Part shown: positions 1 to 4,368 of the stretch, piece after piece
How the letters are laid out: the number at the start of each line of letters is the position of its first letter
Position numbering within the stretch: position 1 is the first letter of the stretch
Origin: an uncultured Saprospiraceae bacterium
Lineage (GTDB): Bacteria > Bacteroidota > Bacteroidia > Chitinophagales > Saprospiraceae
NCBI GenBank assembly: GCA_937930625.1
Contig: CALHBW010000269.1
Coordinates: forward strand, 1 to 5,975
Length of the DNA stretch: 5,975 nt
Direction of reading: 5' to 3'
Translations under genes and position numbers: made by a program
The notes under the pieces: model-generated
Told to the model about the DNA's origin: nothing
The model's database searches: none
What the model saw: the letters and a program-made list of their open reading frames with translations, nothing else

Positions 1-1
1 C

Positions 2-439
2 GACCCTGATTCGCGTGGCGCGCGTCCGGGGCAGCGATTGGGTATGGGTGGTCCGGGCTATACCGTTCCTGCCGAATTTGACAATGAAAATATCCACCTC
101 AAAGGTGCGCTCTCGGCGGCACGTACAGGTGGTCCGTCTAACCCACAAAAGCGGTCTTCGGGTTCGCAATTTTATATCGTACAAGGCAATCCGCAAAGCG
201 ACGCCGAATTGGATATGATGGAAATGCGTACAGGGTATAAGTATCCCGACAAGCAGCGCGAAGCCTACAAAGAGATAGGTGGAACGCCCTTCTTGGATAG
301 AGATTATACCGTATTTGGTATCGTCACAGAAGGCTTGGACATCATCGACAAAATCGCTAATGTGCAGACTCAACCCGGTGACAGACCCGTTGAGGATGTG
401 AAAATGAAGGTTATCATAAAAGAAACTAACGTTCAGTAG
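2..439 (+). CDS. Peptidyl-prolyl cis-trans isomerase, cyclophilin type (5' end missing)
   Basis: Cyclophilins catalyse cis-trans isomerisation of Xaa-Pro bonds during protein folding. The frame is open from base 2, so the start lies outside the window; 145 residues are visible before the TAG stop. The visible part begins with DPDSRGARPGQRLGMGGPGY, which normally follows the FHR...MIQGGD segment carrying the catalytic arginine, so that residue is off the left edge. Family marks that are visible: KGALSAART, then the core strand GSQFYIVQG (Gln and Phe line the proline pocket), then GGTPFLDRDYTVFGIVTEGLDIIDKIANV, the classic C-terminal strand and helix. An extra segment of about 35 residues between GSQFYIVQG and the GGTP motif (MEMRTGYKYPDKQREAYKEI) is common in Bacteroidota cyclophilins. 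Cell location cannot be told without the N-terminus; many relatives are secreted or lipoproteins. It converges on the gene at 560-1204. Confidence 0.93.
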   Translation, partial: DPDSRGARPGQRLGMGGPGYTVPAEFDNENIHLKGALSAARTGGPSNPQKRSSGSQFYIVQGNPQSDAELDMMEMRTGYKYPDKQREAYKEIGGTPFLDRDYTVFGIVTEGLDIIDKIANVQTQPGDRPVEDVKMKVIIKETNVQ

Positions 440-440
440 T

Positions 441-560
441 TCGGGTTACGAGTTGCGGGTTGTTTACGAGTTGTTTTTTTTTCGCGTAGCGAAAAAAAAC
501 TCGCAACTCGCAACTCGCAACTCGCAACTCGCAACTCGCAACTCGCAACTCGCAACTCGC
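441..560. repeat. Inverted heptamer array A (AACTCGC), filling a convergent intergenic spacer
   Basis: The right arm (498-560) is nine uninterrupted perfect copies of AACTCGC. The left arm (441-472) holds degenerate copies of the reverse complement: TCGGGTT (441-447), ACGAGTT (448-454), GCGGGTT (455-461) and, after GTTT, ACGAGTT (466-472). Between the arms is a small palindrome: T8 then CGC (475-485), a GTA loop, and GCG then A8 (489-499). The array fills the gap between the two facing stop codons: it starts one base after the TAG of the cyclophilin, and its last C is the complement of the final G of the TAG of the gene on the minus strand. Because 7 is not a multiple of 3, translation of the array gives a meaningless 7-residue repeat (ELRVASC). 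Function unknown. Confidence 0.95.
475..499. repeat. Central palindrome of array A (T-tract, CGC-GTA-GCG, A-tract)
   Basis: An 11-base perfect stem (475-485 with 489-499) and a 3-base loop sit exactly between the two repeat arms. The order is T-run, GC-rich tip, A-run. This is the reverse of an intrinsic terminator, which has its T-run after the stem, so it is described as a palindrome and not called a terminator. Confidence 0.85.
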
Positions 561-1204
561 TACCTTCTACGCTTAGGCATCTTAATGTAAGCGACCCCCG
601 TTGGTAAATCAAATACACTATCAGCAATACTTAATTCTTGCAAATTGGTGCAGGTGATTTCCATTCGGCTTTTCTTAGTCTCAAAAATAAACTTCAAGGG
701 TAAAGCACCTGCTGTCGTTTCCAGACAGAATGACCAATAATGATACTTGTGTTCGGTATATTGGTCATAGTCTATTTTGTACGCCGGATTGAAGTAGTAC
801 TTGATAGTTCCTTCGGAGGTGCGTACTTCGAGCAAATCACAACTTATCCTTTTGATGACCGCAGCATTCTGAGTGATACTATGCGATATGACTTTGCCCG
901 TAGGTTTTGTTGTATTTACCCACATGACGGCGCGTACAGTTTTATTGGTGGTGTACAAAGTATCGGTGAGATAGGTCTCGGTGATTTTTGATTCACCATT
1001 CAGCAGTTTTTTATATTTGTCGTTTTTAATGTAAAATTTCTGCTGGTTACCGTATAATCGTTTGACATCTTTAGATTTAAGAAAACCTGTTTTGTCTTTG
1101 AACTTATACTTGTATGTGACCACACCTTCAAAGGATTGCCCTTGAAGTGATGTCGTAGATACAAATAGGAAAAATAATATGAAAGTCAGGAATGAGGTCT
1201 TCAT
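560..1204 (-). CDS. Secreted protein of unknown function, DUF4412/LolA-like in appearance
   Basis: A 214-residue protein when started at the ATG at 1202-1204. I chose this start because it gives a clean Sec signal peptide (MKTSFLTFILFFLFVSTTSLQGQ, residues 1-23); the frame continues upstream to 1312 with no sensible leader. The mature part opens with FEGVVTYKYKFK (25-36) and is rich in alternating beta-strand segments (KFYIKNDKYKKLLNG, TIKYYFNPAYKIDY, ALPLKFIFETKKSRMEITCTNL), ending SVFDLPTGVAYIKMPKRRR. This layout recalls the DUF4412 and outer-membrane lipoprotein carrier-like families of small secreted beta proteins in Bacteroidota. The resemblance is by eye and the fold is an inference. 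Cys122, Cys160 and Cys185 could form a disulphide outside the cytoplasm. The TAG stop abuts repeat array A. No Shine-Dalgarno sequence is seen. I cannot name a substrate or pathway. Confidence 0.8.
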   Translation of the reverse strand: MKTSFLTFILFFLFVSTTSLQGQSFEGVVTYKYKFKDKTGFLKSKDVKRLYGNQQKFYIKNDKYKKLLNGESKITETYLTDTLYTTNKTVRAVMWVNTTKPTGKVISHSITQNAAVIKRISCDLLEVRTSEGTIKYYFNPAYKIDYDQYTEHKYHYWSFCLETTAGALPLKFIFETKKSRMEITCTNLQELSIADSVFDLPTGVAYIKMPKRRR

Positions 1205-1297
1205 AACTGATACATAGGTTTGGAAAGGAAAGAGGTGTGTGATAAAGGCTCTGTCCTTGGATGAAATAATAGGTTTAAAGTGCAAGGAATACGCAGT

Positions 1298-1319
1298 TTG
1301 AAGCCGCCTCAAGCTTCAA
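1298..1319. repeat. Small inverted repeat (TTGAAGC / GCTTCAA)
   Basis: Perfect 7-base arms (1298-1304 and 1313-1319) around an 8-base loop, about 95 bases upstream of the start of the minus-strand gene at 1204. It could be an operator or part of a leader RNA for that gene; no T-run follows it on either strand. Confidence 0.55.
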
Positions 1320-1331
1320 TTCTGACAAGCA

Positions 1332-1365
1332 TACATTCACGCCTAATTGGCGAAGTTTGAATGTA
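1332..1365. repeat. Two-part inverted repeat (TACATTCA / TGAATGTA with CGCC / GGCG inside)
   Basis: Outer arms of 8 bases (1332-1339 and 1358-1365) are perfectly complementary. Inner arms CGCC (1340-1343) and GGCG (1349-1352) close a TAATT loop, leaving a 5-base bulge AAGTT on the right side. An A-run follows on the plus strand, which is a T-run before the hairpin on the minus strand, so it does not fit a terminator in either direction. It lies in the probable 5' region of the gene at 560-1204 and could be a regulatory hairpin or protein-binding site. Confidence 0.6.
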
Positions 1366-1735
1366 CCTAAAAAAATAAATGGCTATTTGTGTGACAAGTA
1401 GATTTAACAGCAATTTAACAAAAAACATTCCAATTCGCTATTATTATCTATTTTTAAATACAATTTTTCAAAAAGAATATTTGCTTTGAATATATTACGA
1501 CTGAGTGTAATGTAGGTTTAAATTTGTTATTTATGTTATTTAAATTCTTCAAATAATCACATACAAATGTATGAAAAATAATTGTTCTCTAAAAAAAATA
1601 GTATGTGTACTTGTTTAGAAAAAGCAATCTATAATGATATTTTTGAATGAGGTTTTGAGCATCCTTTCCAATAATAAAATCGTTATTATGCCAAGATATG
1701 TGACAGATATGAGCGTTACAATTTTAAACATATTC

Positions 1736-2944
1736 TTACTCTCGAACAACTCGTTTGGCAATTTGTCGTGTACCATCATCCATCAAAATAACATAAACAG
1801 CAGGCGAAAAACCGGACAAATCCAACATCTTTGTATTCAATCCTAAGTCGGGCGTAAGCATTTCCTCGTGCAAAGTACGTCCCAACACATCCGCAAGTTT
1901 CAAGGTAATCTGTTTTCTATCCATAGCTTCGTAAGTAATCACTACCGCCTCATTAGTTGGATTTGGATGAATATCCAAGACACCAAAACTACCCGTTTTA
2001 CATTCCACTGTCACGACTCTTGAATACTCTTCTACGCCCGTCGTTTCGATGATATGCAGTCGATAATAATAACGTGACAAACCACCCGTTTCGTCTTTGA
2101 AAGCATAATTTTGAATGCTGGTAGAATGACCTGCTGCGACTATTTCTCCGATAGGCATATACTCCACACCATTCGTTGAACGCTCTACGATAAAATGTGA
2201 AATATCCTCCTCACTGCTTGTCGTCCAATTTAATACATAATTGCCTTCTATACATGCCCCTTCAAATGCTGTCAATTCGAGTGGTAAACTCATACAATCT
2301 GCCTCAAATTCATAAGTACATCCTGTCACCACATTCATGGTTGTAATTATATAGTCTTCCGCTACATCTTCCTCCATCACCACAAATCGGTTATCTGATT
2401 GAAATGCACCACCATTCAACGAATACACTAAATCGGCGGCACTGACCGTACCCACCGGAAAAACATCAATCAAAGCTCCATTTGGGAAAAGCGTACAATC
2501 CGTTGTTGCCATAGGCAGTTGCACCACTTCATAGCACTGCACATCATTCAAAAAATTGGCATTATAACACACATCTGCTATTGCACCTACGGCATCTACA
2601 TTATCGCCTACGTTTACGGGCAGTCCCACATTCATGGCAGTCTCTACTTCATAATTAAGTGCGCGCACCTGATACGTTCCTTGAGATAACATAGCCGCAT
2701 CAAAAGTAAAACAAGCCTGCGCCGCACCGGATACATCACCACTTGATTGGATAATAGTCGCTGAATTTTCGGCAGTCAATACCAATACCAAACCATAGTC
2801 ACTCCCCGAAACCGATTGAGTATAATTCGATTTACAAACTTCAAAAGTAGCTCCTGCACACACTGTAGTTGAGTTGGCACAGTTTTGTCCATATATGATA
2901 TTTGTCATGCAGAGCAAACACAAAAAAGTAAATATTCTTTTCAT
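1736..2944 (-). CDS. Secreted protein with a type IX secretion C-terminal sorting domain
   Basis: A 402-residue protein. Residues 1-19 are a Sec signal peptide (MKRIFTFLCLLCMTNIIYG, then Q20). Residues 20-217 are an unrecognised cysteine-containing region (Cys at 22, 29, 37, 78, 126, 137, 150, 209, 217), probably beta-rich and disulphide-bonded outside the cell. Residues 219-313 form the Bacteroidota module that starts LPLELTAFEG and runs through LNWTTSSEEDISHFIVERSTNG and YYYRLHIIETTG, a fibronectin III-like beta sandwich. Residues 323-402 are the type A sorting domain, with HPNPT at 326-330 and an ending of the form GFSPAVYVILMDDGTRQIAKRVV. By family knowledge, such proteins cross the outer membrane through the type IX system, which removes this domain and anchors or releases the cargo. 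No enzymatic motif is visible, so a structural or adhesive role is only a guess. It is divergent from the nucleotidyltransferase. No Shine-Dalgarno sequence is seen; the leader is A/T-rich. Confidence 0.93.
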   Translation of the reverse strand: MKRIFTFLCLLCMTNIIYGQNCANSTTVCAGATFEVCKSNYTQSVSGSDYGLVLVLTAENSATIIQSSGDVSGAAQACFTFDAAMLSQGTYQVRALNYEVETAMNVGLPVNVGDNVDAVGAIADVCYNANFLNDVQCYEVVQLPMATTDCTLFPNGALIDVFPVGTVSAADLVYSLNGGAFQSDNRFVVMEEDVAEDYIITTMNVVTGCTYEFEADCMSLPLELTAFEGACIEGNYVLNWTTSSEEDISHFIVERSTNGVEYMPIGEIVAAGHSTSIQNYAFKDETGGLSRYYYRLHIIETTGVEEYSRVVTVECKTGSFGVLDIHPNPTNEAVVITYEAMDRKQITLKLADVLGRTLHEEMLTPDLGLNTKMLDLSGFSPAVYVILMDDGTRQIAKRVVRE

Positions 2945-3059
2945 TGGAAAAATTAAAAGAGGAGTTTTAATAATGACTGGAAGGTAAAGATAAAAAAAAT
3001 ATCATTCGCAGCATCATTTTATTTTTCATAAAAAAACTCATAACACCCGTTTGATACCC

Positions 3060-3067
3060 TATATTTG
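3060..3067 (+). promoter_or_regulatory. Candidate -7 promoter element (TATATTTG) for the nucleotidyltransferase
   Basis: An exact match to the Bacteroidota -7 consensus TAnnTTTG, on the coding strand of the downstream gene. Transcription would begin near 3073, just before repeat array B. A TTTG lies at 3050-3053, but it is too close to serve as the usual -33 element, so the call rests on the -7 box alone. Confidence 0.4.
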
Positions 3068-3080
3068 CGTCTAATTAAAA

Positions 3081-3213
3081 ATGAGTAAATGAGTAGATGA
3101 ATAAATGAGTAAATTCTTTTTATGCAATAATGTACTAATTGAGGTCATGTTGTTGTTTTACATTTACTCATTTATTCATCTACTCATTTACTCATCTAAA
3201 TCCATTTACTCAT
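3081..3213. repeat. Inverted octamer array B (ATGAGTAA) with perfect 34-base arms
   Basis: The left arm (3081-3114) reads in 8-base units ATGAGTAA, ATGAGTAG, ATGAATAA, ATGAGTAA, then AT. The right arm (3162-3195) is its exact reverse complement over all 34 bases, including the two variant units. The 47-base centre (3115-3161) shows no comparable symmetry. After the right arm comes a decayed unit (3196-3203) and one more TTACTCAT (3206-3213), ending six bases before the ATG of the nucleotidyltransferase. If transcribed from the candidate promoter at 3060-3067, it would form a long hairpin in the leader, with its 3' foot 24 bases from the start codon. Function unknown. Confidence 0.95.
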
Positions 3214-3219
3214 TTTTAC

Positions 3220-4224
3220 ATGAAAATAATCATTCCGATGGCAGGGCGAGGTTCGCGCTTGCGTCCCCACACCCTGACCGTCCCAAAACCACTTGTACCC
3301 GTTGCCGGCAAACCTATCGTGCAGCGTATTGCAGAAGACCTTGCCGCCGCACAAGGTGGTAAAATCGAAGAAATTGCTTTTATCATTGCGCCGGATTTTG
3401 GTGACAAAGTAGAAGCAGACCTCAAAGCTACTGCCGCCAAATTGGGCGCAAAGGGCAGTATTTATTATCAAGACAAACCACTGGGTACAGCACATGCGGT
3501 TTTGTGTGCTGCCGAAAGTCTGTCCGGTAATTGTATCGTTGCATTCGCAGATACTTTGTTTGATATGAATTTCAAATTAGATACCGAAAAAGATGGTGTC
3601 ATTTGGGTACAGCGCGTGGAAGACCCTTCGGCATTTGGCGTCGTAGAATTGAATGACGACGGGTATATCACTAATTTTGTGGAAAAACCCGAAACTTTCG
3701 TTTCAGATATGGCGATTATTGGCATTTACTATTTCCGGGATGGTGATTACCTTAAAAGTGAATTGCAATACCTCCTTGATAATGACATCAAAGACAAGGG
3801 AGAATACCAACTCACCAATGCGCTCGAAAACATGCGCGCCAAAGGCACAAAATTCTATCCGGGCGAAATCACAGAATGGCTCGACTGTGGCAATAAAAAC
3901 GCCGTAGTATATAGCAATCAACGTATTTTGGAGTTGAATAAAGGCACGAAACTTGTTGATGAATCGGCGACTGTAACCAATTCAATTGTCAATCAACCGT
4001 GTTATATCGGAGCAGGGGCAGTCATTGAAAATTCGGTAGTCGGACCACATGTTTCTATTGGAGAAAATACGGTGGTTACAAATTCTATTTTGAAAAACAC
4101 TGTTGTTCAAGACAACACAAAAGTAGAAAATGCGATTTTAGAAAACTCTATGTTGGGCAATCACGTTACATATACCAACCAAACGTCTGAAATCAGTATA
4201 GGCGATTATACACAAATTAAATGA
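3220..4224 (+). CDS. Sugar-phosphate nucleotidyltransferase with a C-terminal left-handed beta helix
   Basis: A 334-residue cytoplasmic enzyme of the RmlA/GlmU/GMP-pyrophosphorylase superfamily, which joins a sugar-1-phosphate to an NTP to make an NDP-sugar and pyrophosphate. The frame runs upstream to 3139, but that part translates repeat array B; the ATG at 3220 starts the protein exactly at the family's first strand (MKIIIPMAG). Visible motifs: GRGSRLRP (9-16) and KPLVPV (23-28), the nucleotide-binding signature; YQDKPLGTAHAV (83-94), base recognition; FADT with Asp111, metal ligand; FGVVE (139-143); EKP (155-157); GEYQLTNAL (194-202); EWLDCGN (219-225). From about 250, repeats such as IVNQPCYIGAGAVIENSVVG are hexapeptide beta-helix turns. 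Substrate sugar and base cannot be read with confidence. The TPR gene follows 144 bases downstream. No Shine-Dalgarno sequence is present, and the stop TGA is also the first three bases of array C. Confidence 0.93.
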   Translation: MKIIIPMAGRGSRLRPHTLTVPKPLVPVAGKPIVQRIAEDLAAAQGGKIEEIAFIIAPDFGDKVEADLKATAAKLGAKGSIYYQDKPLGTAHAVLCAAESLSGNCIVAFADTLFDMNFKLDTEKDGVIWVQRVEDPSAFGVVELNDDGYITNFVEKPETFVSDMAIIGIYYFRDGDYLKSELQYLLDNDIKDKGEYQLTNALENMRAKGTKFYPGEITEWLDCGNKNAVVYSNQRILELNKGTKLVDESATVTNSIVNQPCYIGAGAVIENSVVGPHVSIGENTVVTNSILKNTVVQDNTKVENAILENSMLGNHVTYTNQTSEISIGDYTQIK

Positions 4225-4366
4225 GACGTGAGACATGAGATGTGAGACGTGAGATATGAGACATGAGACGTAAGACAAGAGCAATAAAAAAACTTTTGTC
4301 TCACCTCTCTTTTCTCTTCTCTCACTTCTTTCTTCTCTTCTCTCACCTCTCTCGTCTCTTATCTCA
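4222..4366. repeat. Inverted heptamer array C (TGAGACG / TCTC-rich), filling the spacer between two genes
   Basis: The left arm (4222-4277) reads in 7-base steps TGAGACG, TGAGACA, TGAGATG, TGAGACG, TGAGATA, TGAGACA, TGAGACG, TAAGACA. The right arm (4297-4366) keeps a 7-base period of TCTC-containing units (TGTCTCA, CCTCTCT, TTTCTCT, TCTCTCA, CTTCTTT, CTTCTCT, TCTCTCA, CCTCTCT, CGTCTCT, TATCTCA). Folding 4222-4278 onto 4296-4352 keeps the period in register: by hand count 43 of 57 positions are Watson-Crick pairs, and GAGA faces TCTC in nearly every unit. The array begins on the TGA stop of the nucleotidyltransferase and ends two bases before the ATG of the TPR gene. No promoter box was found inside it, so the two genes may be cotranscribed through it. 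Confidence 0.92.
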
Positions 4367-4368
4367 TT

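Larger units (their letters stand above)
1205..1735. other. AT-rich stretch without a convincing gene
   Basis: About 530 bases between two minus-strand genes. The left end (1298-1365) holds two inverted repeats; the rest is strongly AT-rich with many A and T runs. A TAnnTTTG match on the minus strand (1564-1571, plus strand CAAATGTA) could be the -7 element for the gene starting at 1204, but it would imply a leader of about 350 bases and has no clear -33 partner. Another match on the plus strand (1519-1526, TAAATTTG) faces no gene. In such AT-rich DNA both may be chance. I see no tRNA, no convincing terminator and no coding frame with protein-like composition. Confidence 0.7.

Noticed and set aside
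475..499. Bidirectional intrinsic terminator between convergent genes
   Set aside because: The T-run precedes and the A-run follows the GC tip on either strand, the opposite of what a terminator needs.
433..627. Minus-strand open frame translating to an ELRVASC repeat
   Set aside because: It is a read-through of the AACTCGC array in shifting frames and overlaps the real gene at 560-1204; the repeat comes from a 7-base unit, not from protein selection.
1205..1312. Upstream start for the 560-1204 gene
   Set aside because: The extension has no protein-like pattern and would bury an excellent signal peptide.
1670..1690. Terminator for the 1736-2944 gene (ATAATAA / TTATTAT stem)
   Set aside because: The stem is only seven A-T pairs with no GC and no clear T-run after it on the minus strand.
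1634..1846. Plus-strand 70-residue frame
   Set aside because: It overlaps the end of the type IX secreted protein gene on the other strand and has AT-rich, low-complexity composition.
3081..3213. CRISPR array
   Set aside because: Units are 8 bases, contiguous, without spacers, and inverted between the arms.
3139..3219. Upstream start that adds 27 residues to the nucleotidyltransferase
   Set aside because: The extra residues are translated array B; the family's first beta strand begins at the ATG at 3220.
441..4366. REP/REPIN or miniature transposable elements
   Set aside because: The three arrays do not share a sequence, have no terminal motifs or target-site duplications, and no transposase is in the window.
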